Assembly (NCBI RefSeq): GCF_014205335.1
Contig: NZ_JACHNH010000001.1
Span: 1,922,001-1,986,000 of the forward strand
DNA: 64,000 bases
Direction of reading: 5' to 3'
From: Amorphoplanes digitatis
GTDB taxonomy: Bacteria; Actinomycetota; Actinomycetes; Mycobacteriales; Micromonosporaceae
In this document: positions 1-10,096 of the stretch, piece by piece
Layout of the letters: the number at the start of each line of letters is the position of its first letter
Numbering within the stretch: position 1 is the stretch's first letter
Notes under the pieces: generated by a model
What the model was told of the DNA's origin: nothing
The model's input: only the letters and a program-made list of their open reading frames with translations
The model's database searches: none
Made by a program: the position numbers and the translations under genes

Positions 1-108
1 CCGGCCACGCTATGGTTCCTCGCCGTGCTGTCACTCATCACGGTCCTTCAGCGACTGGTCCACGCCGCGAAGTCGGACAAGGCTCCCGCCGCGGGTGACC
101 CGGCGTGA
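1..108 (+). CDS. C-terminal end of a probable CDP-alcohol phosphatidyltransferase (phosphatidylinositol phosphate synthase), cut by the window edge
   Basis: Only the last 35 residues are inside the window. They read as a hydrophobic stretch (LWFLAVLSLITVLQRLVHA) followed by a short charged tail. This fits the final membrane helix of PgsA-type CDP-alcohol phosphatidyltransferases, which make phosphatidylinositol phosphate in the inner membrane. The catalytic CDP-alcohol motif lies upstream and is not visible. The assignment rests on context: the next two genes encode the PIM acyltransferase and PimA, and the three normally sit together in actinobacteria. The stop codon overlaps the next GTG start by four bases (GTGA, 105-108), which suggests translational coupling. 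Confidence 0.5.
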   Translation, partial: PATLWFLAVLSLITVLQRLVHAAKSDKAPAAGDPA

Positions 109-1010
109 GCTCCGGGCGCGATCGGCTGACCGAGCTGGGCTACGCCGCCGGCTGGCGGCTGACCCGGACGCTGCCGCTGCCCGCGGCCCGGGCGCTGTTC
201 AACGCCGGCGCCGACCGGGCGGCACGCGGCAACGGCCCGGGCACCCAGCGGCTGCGCCGCAACCTGCGCACGGTCGTCGGCCCCGACCTGCCGGAGGCCG
301 AGCTGGACGAGCTGGTCCGGGCCGGCCTGCGCTCGTACGCGCGGTACTGGATGGAGGCCTTCCGGCTGCCCTCGCAGCGCAAGGAGGACTTCCTCACCGA
401 CTTCCACCTCGAGGACGCCGACGAGTTCAACGCCGTGCTCAAGGAGGGCAACGGTGTCGTGCTCGCCCTGCCGCACGTCGCCAACTGGGACGCCGCGGCC
501 GCCTGGGTGGTCTCCAACGGCTGGAACCTGATCACCGTCGCCGAGCGGCTCAAGCCCGAGGGCGTCTTCGAGCGCTTCGTGGCGTACCGGGAGAAGCTCG
601 GCATGGAGGTGGTCCCGCTCACCGGCGGCGAGCGCGCGCCGCTCGACGTGCTCGCGGAGCGGGCCCAGCAGGGTTACGCGGTGGCGCTGCTCGCCGATCG
701 CGACCTGTCCGCGCGCGGCGTCGAGGTGCGGTTCTTCGGCGGCCGCACCCGGATGCCCGCCGGGCCGGCCCTGCTGGCGCTGCGGACCGGCGCGCCGCTC
801 TACGCGGTCGACCTGTGGTTCACGCCGGACCGCACGGTCGGCAAGATGCGCCGCATCGCGCTGCCGGACCCGGCCGAGGGCGCGCTCGACCACCGGGTGC
901 AGGTGACCACCCAGCGGCTGGCCGACGCGTTCGCGCTCGGCATCGCCGACCATCCGCAGGACTGGCACATGCTCCAGAAGATGTGGCTCGACCAGAAGCC
1001 CCGGGGCTGA
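105..1010 (+). CDS. Phosphatidylinositol mannoside acyltransferase (PatA-like, LpxL/HtrB superfamily)
   Basis: This 301-residue protein is likely the acyltransferase that adds a fatty acyl chain to the mannose of phosphatidylinositol mannosides on the inner face of the membrane. It shows the superfamily HX4D motif as HVANWD (His124, Asp129), and a GVEVRF segment with Glu207 where the mycobacterial enzyme has its third catalytic residue. No convincing transmembrane helix is seen, as expected for a peripheral enzyme. The GTG start overlaps the upstream stop as GTGA. Thirteen bases separate it from pimA. The order synthase, acyltransferase, pimA is conserved in actinobacteria and supports the PIM role over a generic lauroyltransferase. 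Confidence 0.85.
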   Translation: MSSGRDRLTELGYAAGWRLTRTLPLPAARALFNAGADRAARGNGPGTQRLRRNLRTVVGPDLPEAELDELVRAGLRSYARYWMEAFRLPSQRKEDFLTDFHLEDADEFNAVLKEGNGVVLALPHVANWDAAAAWVVSNGWNLITVAERLKPEGVFERFVAYREKLGMEVVPLTGGERAPLDVLAERAQQGYAVALLADRDLSARGVEVRFFGGRTRMPAGPALLALRTGAPLYAVDLWFTPDRTVGKMRRIALPDPAEGALDHRVQVTTQRLADAFALGIADHPQDWHMLQKMWLDQKPRG

Positions 1011-1023
1011 GGGGCGGGCCGGC

Positions 1024-2178
1024 GTGCGGATCGGGATCGTCTCGCCGTACTCGTTCGACGTGCCGGGCGGCGTGCAGAACCACATCGTCGACCTGGCCGA
1101 GGCCCTGATCGGTCTCGGACACGAGGTCAGCGTGCTGGCGCCCGCCGACGAGGACGCGGACCTGCCGCCGTACGTGGTCGCCGCCGGCCGGGCGCTGCCG
1201 CTGCCCTACAACGGCTCGGTGGCCCGGGTCTCGTTCGGCCCGCTGTCCACCGCGCGGGTCCGGCGCTGGCTGGCCCGCGGCAGGTTCGACGTGCTGCACG
1301 TGCACGAGCCGCTGACGCCGAGCATCGCCCTGCTCGCGGTGCTCTCCGCCCGCGGCCCGGTCGTGGCGACGTTCCACACGGCGATGATCCGCTCCCGCGC
1401 GCTGTCGGCGGCACAGGGCATGCTCCAGCTGGTGGTCGAGAAGATCACCGCGCGCATCGCGGTCAGCGAGCTGGCCCGCAAGGTGCAGGTCGAGCACCTG
1501 GGCGGCGGCGCGGTGGAGATTCCCAACGGCGTCGCGGTGGCGAAGTTCGCCGCGGCCGAGCCCCTGCCGGGATGGCCCGGCGACGGCGGGGCGCTGGGCT
1601 TCCTCGGCCGCTTCACCGAGCCGCGCAAGGGCTTCGACCTGCTGCGTACGGCGTTCGTCACGCTGGCACGGGAACGGCCCGGCCTGCGGCTGCTGGTGGC
1701 CGGGCCGGGCGACCGCGACGAGCTCTTCGACGGCATCCCGGCGGAGCTGCACGGCCGGGTCGAGTTCCTGGGCCTGGTCAGCGAGGCCGACAAGGCCCGG
1801 ATGCTGCGCAGCGTCGACCTCTACGTGGCGCCGAACACGGGCGGCGAGAGCTTCGGCATGATCCTCACCGAGGCGATGGCCGCCGGCGCGGCGATCGTGG
1901 CGAGCGACCTGGACGCCTTCCGCCGGGTGCTCGACGGCGGCCGCGCCGGCGCGCTCTTCCCGACCGGCGACGTGGCGGCGCTGACGACGCTGCTCGGCGA
2001 GTTGCTGGACGACCCCGGCCGCCGGGCGGCCCTGGCGGCGGCCGCCGGCACCGCGGTCGAGGCGTACGACTGGCCGAGCGTGGCCGACCGCATTCTCGAG
2101 GTCTACGCCGCGGCGATCGAGGCGACCGACGGCCGGGTCTTCGACGAGGAGTGGGCGGGCCCACGGTCCGGGGCGTAG
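1024..2178 (+). CDS. pimA: Phosphatidyl-myo-inositol mannosyltransferase PimA (GT4)
   Basis: This 384-residue GT-B fold glycosyltransferase transfers mannose from GDP-mannose to phosphatidylinositol, the first committed step of PIM synthesis, at the cytoplasmic membrane. The N-terminal segment SPYSFDVPGGVQNH carries the glycine loop typical of PimA. The C-terminal half contains the retaining-GT4 EX7E motif (ESFGMILTE, about residues 276-284). Length matches the family. The GTG start lies 13 bases after the acyltransferase stop, so the genes are probably co-transcribed. Other GT4 mannosyltransferases look similar in sequence; the gene neighbourhood makes PimA the best reading. Confidence 0.9.
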   Translation: MRIGIVSPYSFDVPGGVQNHIVDLAEALIGLGHEVSVLAPADEDADLPPYVVAAGRALPLPYNGSVARVSFGPLSTARVRRWLARGRFDVLHVHEPLTPSIALLAVLSARGPVVATFHTAMIRSRALSAAQGMLQLVVEKITARIAVSELARKVQVEHLGGGAVEIPNGVAVAKFAAAEPLPGWPGDGGALGFLGRFTEPRKGFDLLRTAFVTLARERPGLRLLVAGPGDRDELFDGIPAELHGRVEFLGLVSEADKARMLRSVDLYVAPNTGGESFGMILTEAMAAGAAIVASDLDAFRRVLDGGRAGALFPTGDVAALTTLLGELLDDPGRRAALAAAAGTAVEAYDWPSVADRILEVYAAAIEATDGRVFDEEWAGPRSGA

Positions 2179-2212
2179 GCCCGGCGAAACAAGTCGTCGC
2201 TACGATGCCCGC

Positions 2213-2746
2213 ATGTGGTGGGTCTTGGGTGTGCTCGCGGTGGCGGCCGCTCTGTCGGGGTACCTGGCCTGGACCGCACACCGGGTGGAGCGGGTGCACG
2301 TCCGCGCGGCCTCGGCCCGCCGGGCGCTCGACGCACACCTCATGCGCCGCGCGGCGGCGGCCGCGGTGGTGGCGGAGCACGCGGCGTCCGTCGAGCTCTA
2401 CGCGGCGGCCCGGCTCGCGCTGGACGCCGAGCAGGACGAGCGCGAGGTCGCGGAGAACGACCTGACCCGGCAGCTGCGGTCGGTCCCGCTGGCGGCGCCG
2501 GACGAGGCGGCGCACGCGCTGGTCGCGACGAGCCGGCGGGTCGCGCTGGCCCGGCAGGTGCACACCGACCTGGTCCGCGACGCCCTGACCGCGCGGCGGC
2601 GCCCGCTGGTCCGGCTGCTGCGGATGGCGCGCGGCTACGAGCGGCCCGGCTACTTCGAGATCGCGGATCCGACCCTGCCGGAGCCCGCCGCGGCGGGCCG
2701 GGGCCCGATCCCGGAGCCGCCGGTCCCGGTCGAGGCGGCCACCTGA
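2213..2746 (+). CDS. Membrane-anchored LemA-like protein of unknown function
   Basis: The 177-residue product has one N-terminal membrane helix (about residues 2-22) and a mostly helical Ala/Arg-rich body. Layout and scattered residues resemble LemA proteins: an N-terminal helix, then a segment like LDAHLMRRAAAAAVVAEHA that parallels the LemA QLKRRADLIPNLV helix, and an end segment (RQVHTDLVRDAL to GYFEIADP) that parallels the LemA ARxxYNDAV...YFE end. The match is divergent and the usual Pro-Asn signature is lost, so this is an inference. A TACGAT -10-like box at 2201-2206 sits six bases before the ATG and no Shine-Dalgarno sequence is visible, so the message may be leaderless. Confidence 0.55.
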   Translation: MWWVLGVLAVAAALSGYLAWTAHRVERVHVRAASARRALDAHLMRRAAAAAVVAEHAASVELYAAARLALDAEQDEREVAENDLTRQLRSVPLAAPDEAAHALVATSRRVALARQVHTDLVRDALTARRRPLVRLLRMARGYERPGYFEIADPTLPEPAAAGRGPIPEPPVPVEAAT

Positions 2747-2850
2747 CGCGACTGGAATGTCGCGTTACCCCATGATCGTCGGGTTTTTGGCACCGGGTAA
2801 GCAGGCCACCGTGGGGTTGATTGGCCATCGGCGGCCCGCCGCGACGCGCC

Positions 2851-2856
2851 TAAAAT
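2851..2856 (+). promoter_or_regulatory. Candidate -10 element for pdxS
   Basis: TAAAAT stands out in a very GC-rich spacer and lies 39 bases before the pdxS start. No convincing -35 hexamer is visible at normal spacing. A strong ribosome binding site (TTGAGGAG) follows at 2875-2882. Confidence 0.35.
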
Positions 2857-2889
2857 CGGGGCAGTCCACCCACCTTGAGGAGTTTCGCT

Positions 2890-3798
2890 GTGTCCAGCTC
2901 GGAGAGCGCGCCCACGTCCGTCACCGGTACCGCCCGCGTCAAGCGGGGGATGGCCGAGATGCTCAAGGGCGGTGTGATCATGGATGTGGTCAACGCGGAG
3001 CAGGCCAAGATCGCCGAAGATGCCGGCGCCGTGGCCGTCATGGCGCTCGAGCGGGTGCCCGCCGACATCCGGGCACAGGGCGGCGTCTCGCGGATGAGCG
3101 ACCCCGACATGATCGACGGCATCATCAACGCCGTCTCGATCCCGGTGATGGCCAAGGCCCGGATCGGGCACTTCGTCGAGGCGCAGGTGCTCCAGTCGCT
3201 CGGCGTCGACTACATCGACGAGTCCGAGGTGCTGACCCCGGCCGACTACGCCAACCACATCGACAAGTGGGCCTACACGGTTCCCTTCGTCTGCGGTGCC
3301 ACCAACCTGGGCGAGGCGCTGCGCCGGATCACCGAGGGCGCCGCCATGATCCGGTCCAAGGGTGAGGCCGGCACCGGCGACGTCTCCAACGCCACCACGC
3401 ACATGCGCACCATCCGGGGCGAGATCCGCCGGCTGACCTCGCTGCCCGAGGACGAGCTGTTCGTCGCGGCCAAGGAGCTTCAGGCGCCGTACGACCTGGT
3501 CAAGGAGGTGGCCGCCGCCGGGAAGCTGCCGGTGGTCATGTTCACCGCGGGCGGCATCGCCACCCCGGCCGACGCCGCCATGATGATGCAGCTCGGCGCC
3601 GAGGGCGTGTTCGTCGGCTCCGGCATCTTCAAGTCCGGCAACCCCGCGCAGCGCGCCGCCGCGATCGTCAAGGCCGTCACGTTCCACGACGACCCCGACG
3701 TGATCGCCAAGGTCTCGCGCGGCCTGGGCGAGGCAATGGTCGGCATCAACGTCGACGAGATCCCGCAGCCGCACCGCCTCGCCGAGCGTGGCTGGTAA
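2890..3798 (+). CDS. pdxS: Pyridoxal 5'-phosphate synthase subunit PdxS
   Basis: PdxS is the (beta/alpha)8 synthase that condenses ribose 5-phosphate, glyceraldehyde 3-phosphate and PdxT-supplied ammonia into PLP in the cytosol. The 302-residue product carries the expected VIMDV (Asp32) and MAKARIGH (Lys89, the Schiff-base lysine) motifs, the [10 protein letters not shown] phosphate loop with the second lysine, and the GIFKSGNP phosphate-binding loop. The GTG at 2890 is chosen because TTGAGGAG sits seven bases upstream; an in-frame TTG at 2875 lies inside that ribosome binding site. pdxT follows, but after an unusually long spacer. Confidence 0.97.
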   Translation: MSSSESAPTSVTGTARVKRGMAEMLKGGVIMDVVNAEQAKIAEDAGAVAVMALERVPADIRAQGGVSRMSDPDMIDGIINAVSIPVMAKARIGHFVEAQVLQSLGVDYIDESEVLTPADYANHIDKWAYTVPFVCGATNLGEALRRITEGAAMIRSKGEAGTGDVSNATTHMRTIRGEIRRLTSLPEDELFVAAKELQAPYDLVKEVAAAGKLPVVMFTAGGIATPADAAMMMQLGAEGVFVGSGIFKSGNPAQRAAAIVKAVTFHDDPDVIAKVSRGLGEAMVGINVDEIPQPHRLAERGW

Positions 3799-3834
3799 AT
3801 CTAAAGACAAGATCGCGGCTGGTAGGCCAACCGG

Positions 3835-3980
3835 CAAGATCAAATTCGGCTGTCGTGCCTGGTTGCATGGTTACCGTCGCTCCCGCCGAGGCGCGGGCAG
3901 TTGAAGATCAACGGCAGGACCATGTCGTGCCTGGTTGCATGGTGCTGACCGTCGCTCACGCCGAGGCCGGGCGCAGGGTC
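3835..3980 (+). repeat. Direct repeat pair (period about 72 bp) in the pdxS-pdxT spacer
   Basis: TGTCGTGCCTGGTTGCATGG occurs at 3851-3870 and again at 3923-3942. Similarity continues on both sides: AAGATCAA precedes each copy, and ACCGTCGCTC(A/C)CGCCGAGG follows each. The copies differ by small indels. The spacer (3799-4055, 257 bp) has no credible open frame and replaces the thioesterase gene or tight junction seen in other actinobacteria. The repeats resemble no element I recognise. Confidence 0.75.
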
Positions 3981-4055
3981 CCGAGGAGCTGTCGCTCCAG
4001 AACAGGACCCTGCGCCCTTCCTTCTGCGTGATTGGCGAAACCATTTGAGGAGCTC

Positions 4056-4664
4056 ATGAACATCGGAGTGCTCGCCCTCCAGGGCGACGTGCGGGAACAC
4101 CTGTCCGCCCTCGCGGAGAGCGACGTCCTGGCCCGGCCGGTGCGCCGGCCCGAGGAGCTCGAGGAGGTCGACGCCCTCGTCATCCCCGGCGGGGAGTCCA
4201 CCACGATGAGCAACCTGGCCATCACGTTCGGGCTGCTCGAACCGATCCGCAAGCGCATCGCCGGCGGCATGCCCGTCTACGGCTCCTGCGCCGGCATGAT
4301 CATGCTCGCCACCACGGTGCTGGACGGCCGGCCCGATCAGGAGTCGTTCGCCGGCATCGACATGACCGTGCGGCGCAACGCCTTCGGCCGGCAGGTGGAC
4401 TCGTTCGAGGCCGCCGTCGCGATCGACGGCATCGCCGGCCCTGACTTCCACGCCGTTTTCATCCGCGCACCCTGGGTCGAGGAGGTCGGCGCGGAAGTCA
4501 GCGTGTTGGGCCGCGTCACGTCCGGACCCGCCGCCGGTAGGATTGTCGCCGTTCGGCAGGGGAACCTGCTCGCCACGGCTTTCCACCCGGAGCTAACCGG
4601 CGACCTCCGCGTCCACCGGTACTTCGTCGAGCTGGTCCGCCGGGCCGCAGACGACGCTCGTTAA
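4056..4664 (+). CDS. pdxT: Pyridoxal 5'-phosphate synthase glutaminase subunit PdxT
   Basis: PdxT is the class I glutaminase that hydrolyses glutamine and channels ammonia to PdxS. The 202-residue product has the [10 protein letters not shown] oxyanion segment, the nucleophile Cys78 in [10 protein letters not shown], and the His177/Glu179 pair in FHPELTGD, so the catalytic triad is complete. The ATG at 4056 is preceded by TTGAGGAG at the proper distance, the same ribosome binding site used by pdxS; an in-frame TTG at 4032 is rejected. Glutaminase and synthase are near each other as usual, but the 257-bp spacer with repeats raises the question of a separate signal. Confidence 0.96.
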   Translation: MNIGVLALQGDVREHLSALAESDVLARPVRRPEELEEVDALVIPGGESTTMSNLAITFGLLEPIRKRIAGGMPVYGSCAGMIMLATTVLDGRPDQESFAGIDMTVRRNAFGRQVDSFEAAVAIDGIAGPDFHAVFIRAPWVEEVGAEVSVLGRVTSGPAAGRIVAVRQGNLLATAFHPELTGDLRVHRYFVELVRRAADDAR

Positions 4665-4688
4665 CGCGGTAGACCACGGAGGTTTCGC

Positions 4689-5444
4689 ATGTCCGGCCAC
4701 TCCAAGTGGGCGACGACCAAGCACAAGAAGGCCGTCATCGACGCCAAGCGCGGCAAGATGTTCGCCAAGCTGATCAAGAATGTCGAGGTCGCGGCGCGCA
4801 TCGGCGGTGGAGACCCGACCGGCAACCCCACCCTCTACGACGCCATCCAGAAGGCGAAGAAGAGCTCCGTACCGAACGACAACATCGACCGCGCGGTCAA
4901 GCGCGGCTCCGGCCTCGAGGCGGGCGGCGCCGACTGGCAGACGATCGTGTACGAGGCCTACGGCCCGAACGGCGTCGCGATGCTGATCGAGTGCCTCACC
5001 GACAACCGCAACCGCGCGGCGACCGAGGTACGCACGGCGCTGACCCGCAACGGCGGCGCGTTCGCCGGCGCCGGCTCGGTGAACTACATGTTCTCCCGCA
5101 AGGGCGTCGTGATCGTGCAGAAGGCCGACGGCGTCAGCGAGGACGACCTCATGCTTGCCGTGCTGGACGCGGGCGCCGAGGAGATCAACGACCTCGGCGA
5201 GTCGTTCGAGATCGTCAGCGAGCCGACCGACCTGGTCGCGGTCCGCACGGCCCTGCAGGACGCCGGCCTCGACTACGAGTCGGCCGAGTCCCCGCTGGTG
5301 CCGAGCATGACGGTGGCGGTCGACGAGGACGCGGCCCGCAAGGTGTTCAAGCTGATCGACGTCCTCGAGGACTGCGACGACGTGCAGAACATCTACGCCA
5401 ACTTCGACGTCTCCGACGAGACGCTCGCGCTGCTCGACATGTAG
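4689..5444 (+). CDS. YebC/PmpR-TACO1 family protein
   Basis: The 251-residue product starts with the family hallmark [15 protein letters not shown] and has the three-domain length of YebC proteins. Members are described as DNA-binding regulators or, for the TACO1 branch, as ribosome-associated factors that ease translation of proline-rich stretches; the sequence alone does not decide. The ATG is preceded by GGAGG. Position between pdxT and ruvC is typical for actinobacteria, although here a UvrA-like gene and another gene intervene before ruvC. A perfect hairpin follows immediately. Confidence 0.93.
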   Translation: MSGHSKWATTKHKKAVIDAKRGKMFAKLIKNVEVAARIGGGDPTGNPTLYDAIQKAKKSSVPNDNIDRAVKRGSGLEAGGADWQTIVYEAYGPNGVAMLIECLTDNRNRAATEVRTALTRNGGAFAGAGSVNYMFSRKGVVIVQKADGVSEDDLMLAVLDAGAEEINDLGESFEIVSEPTDLVAVRTALQDAGLDYESAESPLVPSMTVAVDEDAARKVFKLIDVLEDCDDVQNIYANFDVSDETLALLDM

Positions 5445-5446
5445 CC

Positions 5447-5487
5447 CGACCAGTGCCGCCGCGTCTTCGACGCGGCGGCACTGGTCG
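5447..5487 (+). terminator. Strong hairpin terminator after yebC
   Basis: A perfect 19-bp stem (5447-5465 with 5469-5487) closes on a three-base TTC loop, two bases after the yebC stop. No U-tract follows, as is common in high-GC actinobacteria. It lies between convergent genes and could stop transcription from both sides. Confidence 0.8.
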
Positions 5488-5495
5488 AGGTCTTG

Positions 5496-5674
5496 GCCCC
5501 TCCGGTCAGGCGCCCCGGGGTCTGGCGTTCCCGTCAGGCCCCTCCGGTCAGGCGCCCCGGGGTCTGGCGTTCCCGTCAGGCCCCTCCGGTCAGGCGCCCC
5601 GGGGTCTGGCGTTCCCGTCAGGCCCCTCCGGTCAGGCGCCCCGGGGTCTGGCGCTTCCGGTGAGGCACCTCCCG
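5496..5674 (+). repeat. Tandem repeat, 42-bp unit, about 4.3 copies
   Basis: Three copies at 5496-5537, 5538-5579 and 5580-5621 are identical as read. A fourth (5622-5664) has one insertion and a few substitutions. A partial fifth runs into the stop codon of the UvrA-like gene at 5675-5677. Each unit contains CAGGCGCCCCGGGG, and the motif CCCGTCAGGCGCCC is shared with the 3' end of the minus-strand gene. The array may have grown from that gene end. It holds no credible gene. Confidence 0.9.
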
Positions 5675-8038
<2,364 letters not shown>

Positions 8039-8198
8039 CGTCTCCCCATCTGTTGGCCTTGCGTGATCTAAGCAGCTACGTGTGACAGGCCCGGGCCGCG
8101 AGCCCGTCAGTCCTGGAGCCGTGGGCGTGTGGAAACCGCCGGGCGTCCATGGCGGTAACGCTACGTGCGGCCCCGGGCCGGTGCTTCTCGATTCCTGA

Positions 8199-8771
8199 TC
8201 AGCTCGGTGTGGAGAACTGGGACATGAACTGGACCAGGTAGCCGATCAGCAGCACGATCCCGCCGCACATCCGGGCGTAGCGCCGCCAGACGTAGCGGCG
8301 GTAGGCGTGCACCCACGCGATCCCCGCCTCGGCGAGCACCTGGGCCTCGGCCCGGGCCGTCGTCGGCAGCAGCGGCGCGAGCCGGTGTGCGACCGTCTGC
8401 GCCACCGGCGCGGGGCGCCGGTACAGGGCCGCCGGGGTCGGCGGGGTCGCCGGCGCCGGCCAGGGGTCGTGCCCGGCGACGCTCACCTCGACCGGGTAGA
8501 TCTGCTCCTCGCGCCACTGCCGGGTGCGGGCGGTGAGGCGGCGGTCCAGGTATTCGGCGTGCGCGTCCCGGTGGCTGAGGCGGCTGCGCCAGCACAGGCG
8601 GCGCCAGTGCCCGGCGAGGTCGGTCAGCACCTCGGTGTACACCTCGGGCGCGAAGCGTTCGCCGCCGACCAGGCGGGCCGTCTCGCTGCGCAGGGAGGCC
8701 AGCCGCCCGGCCACGAACGCGACGAACTCGGCGGGCGGTTCGTCGTCCATCGGCGGAATTAGGTGTGCCAT
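8199..8771 (-). CDS. Hypothetical tail-anchored protein
   Basis: I do not recognise this 190-residue protein. It has an acidic N-terminus, a helical Arg/Glu-rich middle, a Pro/Ala-rich linker, and one hydrophobic segment close to the C-terminus (CGGIVLLIGYLVQFM) followed by a nine-residue tail. That layout suggests a tail-anchored membrane protein facing the cytosol. The ATG at 8771 is preceded by GGGAGGT at good spacing; the open frame runs further upstream but without a ribosome binding site. It is divergent from ruvC and shares its 195-bp upstream region, so both could respond to the same signal. Confidence 0.7.
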   Translation of the reverse strand: MAHLIPPMDDEPPAEFVAFVAGRLASLRSETARLVGGERFAPEVYTEVLTDLAGHWRRLCWRSRLSHRDAHAEYLDRRLTARTRQWREEQIYPVEVSVAGHDPWPAPATPPTPAALYRRPAPVAQTVAHRLAPLLPTTARAEAQVLAEAGIAWVHAYRRYVWRRYARMCGGIVLLIGYLVQFMSQFSTPS

Positions 8772-8821
8772 GGCGACCTCCCGCCACCATGGTCGGCGCC
8801 GCGGGCACACCCGCGCAAGGT

Positions 8822-8855
8822 GCGGCCGCACCCGCGCAAACGCGGGTGCGGCCGC
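8822..8855. other. Perfect 15-bp inverted repeat in the divergent ruvC upstream region
   Basis: GCGGCCGCACCCGCG at 8822-8836 is exactly complementary to 8841-8855 around a CAAA loop. It is upstream of both flanking genes, so it is not a gene-end terminator. It may be a cruciform, an operator, or part of a long 5' leader of the minus-strand gene. A further GCAAGGTGCG direct repeat surrounds it. Confidence 0.7.
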
Positions 8856-8927
8856 GGCGCGCACGCAACGCAAGGTGCGCCCGCGGCACACCCGTGTGTC
8901 GGTGGATGCGGGCGGGACGGCAGGTAA

Positions 8928-8950
8928 TAGGGTGTCGAACACACGTCCGA
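8928..8950 (+). promoter_or_regulatory. ruvC promoter -10 with overlapping LexA-type SOS box
   Basis: TAGGGT (8928-8933) fits a TAnnnT -10 box. Directly after it, TCGAACACACGTCCGA (8935-8950) matches the Gram-positive/actinobacterial LexA box TCGAAC-N4-GTTCGA at 11 of 12 defined positions. The box would cover the transcription start, so LexA binding should block initiation of ruvCAB. ruvCAB is SOS-regulated in other actinobacteria. Confidence 0.7.
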
Positions 8951-8966
8951 GTCGAGGGGGCTTGCT

Positions 8967-9497
8967 TTGCGGGTGCTTGGCATCGACCCCGGCCTGACCC
9001 GGTGCGGCGTCGGCGTGGTCGAGGGCGTCCCCGGCCGGCCCGGCAAGCTGATCGGCTACTACGTGGTGTACTCCGAGCCCGACGAGGACATCGCCCTGCG
9101 CCTGCTGCATCTCGACACCGCGCTCGGCGAGCTCGTCGCGGAGCACAAGCCGGACAGCGTCGCGGTCGAGCGGGTCTTCAGCCAGCACAACACGCGCACC
9201 GTCATGGGCACCGCCCAGGCCAGCGCGATCGCCATCCTGGCCGGGTCGCGGGCCGGGCTGCCCGTGCAGACCTACACGCCCAGCGAGGTCAAGGCCGCCG
9301 TCACCGGGTCGGGCACCGCGGGCAAGGCGCAGGTCACCAGCATGGTCACCCGGCTGCTCGGGCTCGACGCGCCGCCGCGGCCGGCCGACGCCGCGGACGC
9401 GCTCGCCCTGGCCATCTGTCACATCTGGCGCGGCGGAACCCGCGCCCGCATCCAGGCTGCCGCCGCTTCGGCTCGCAGGGGAGGAGTCCGACGATGA
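8967..9497 (+). CDS. ruvC: Holliday junction resolvase RuvC
   Basis: RuvC is the Mg-dependent endonuclease that resolves Holliday junctions together with RuvAB. The 176-residue product carries the four acidic residues of the active site: Asp7 (GIDPG), Glu68 (AVERVF), Asp141 and Asp144 (PADAADAL). The TTG at 8967 is preceded by GAGGGGG with six bases spacing; an in-frame GTG two codons later is the alternative. The stop overlaps the ruvA start (ATGA), so ruvC, ruvA and ruvB form one translationally coupled unit under the SOS box. Confidence 0.95.
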   Translation: MRVLGIDPGLTRCGVGVVEGVPGRPGKLIGYYVVYSEPDEDIALRLLHLDTALGELVAEHKPDSVAVERVFSQHNTRTVMGTAQASAIAILAGSRAGLPVQTYTPSEVKAAVTGSGTAGKAQVTSMVTRLLGLDAPPRPADAADALALAICHIWRGGTRARIQAAAASARRGGVRR

Positions 9498-10096
9498 TCG
9501 CCAGCGTGCGCGGCGTGGTGGCCGCGATCGCCCCAGACAGCGCCGTCATCGAGGTCGGCGGTGTCGGCCTGCAGGTGCAGTGCGCGCCCGCGACGCTCGC
9601 CGGGCTCAAGGCCGGCGAGCAGGCCCGGCTGTCGACGAGCATGGTCGTGCGCGAGGACTCGCTGACCCTGTACGGCTTCGCCGACGACGACGAGAAGCAC
9701 CTGTTCGAGCTGCTGCAAACCGCCAGCGGCGTCGGCCCGCGGCTGGCGCAGGCCGTGCTCGCCGTGCACCAGCCCGAGGTCGTGCGCCGCGCGATCGCCG
9801 GCGGTGACCTCGCCGCGCTGACCCGGGTGCCCGGCATCGGCAAGAAGGGCGCCGAGCGCCTGGTCCTGGAGCTGCGCGACCGCATCGGCGCCGTCTCGAC
9901 CGGCGCCGACGGCGTGGCCGGCGCCCTGGCCGGCGGCTGGCAGGACCAGGTGCGCCAGGGCGTCATCGCGCTCGGCTGGTCCGCGCAGCAGGCCGACCAG
10001 GCGGTGGCCGCCGTCGCCGAGTCGATCGACGGCGAGGTGCCGGCCGTTCCGGTGCTGCTGCGTCAGGCCATCCGCCTGCTGGGCCGCACCCGATGA
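9494..10096 (+). CDS. ruvA: Holliday junction branch migration protein RuvA
   Basis: RuvA binds the four-way junction as a tetramer and recruits the RuvB motor. The 200-residue product starts with MIASVRGVV, the usual OB-fold start. It has the two helix-hairpin-helix segments ([16 protein letters not shown] and [16 protein letters not shown]), then a flexible linker and the C-terminal RuvB-contacting domain from about residue 150. The ATG overlaps the ruvC stop and its own stop overlaps ruvB (ATGA both times). Confidence 0.96.
   Translation: MIASVRGVVAAIAPDSAVIEVGGVGLQVQCAPATLAGLKAGEQARLSTSMVVREDSLTLYGFADDDEKHLFELLQTASGVGPRLAQAVLAVHQPEVVRRAIAGGDLAALTRVPGIGKKGAERLVLELRDRIGAVSTGADGVAGALAGGWQDQVRQGVIALGWSAQQADQAVAAVAESIDGEVPAVPVLLRQAIRLLGRTR

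Noticed and set aside
8199..9422. Long form of the tail-anchored protein gene reaching into ruvC
   Set aside because: The extension lies antisense to ruvC and lacks a ribosome binding site; the ATG at 8771 has GGGAGGT in place.
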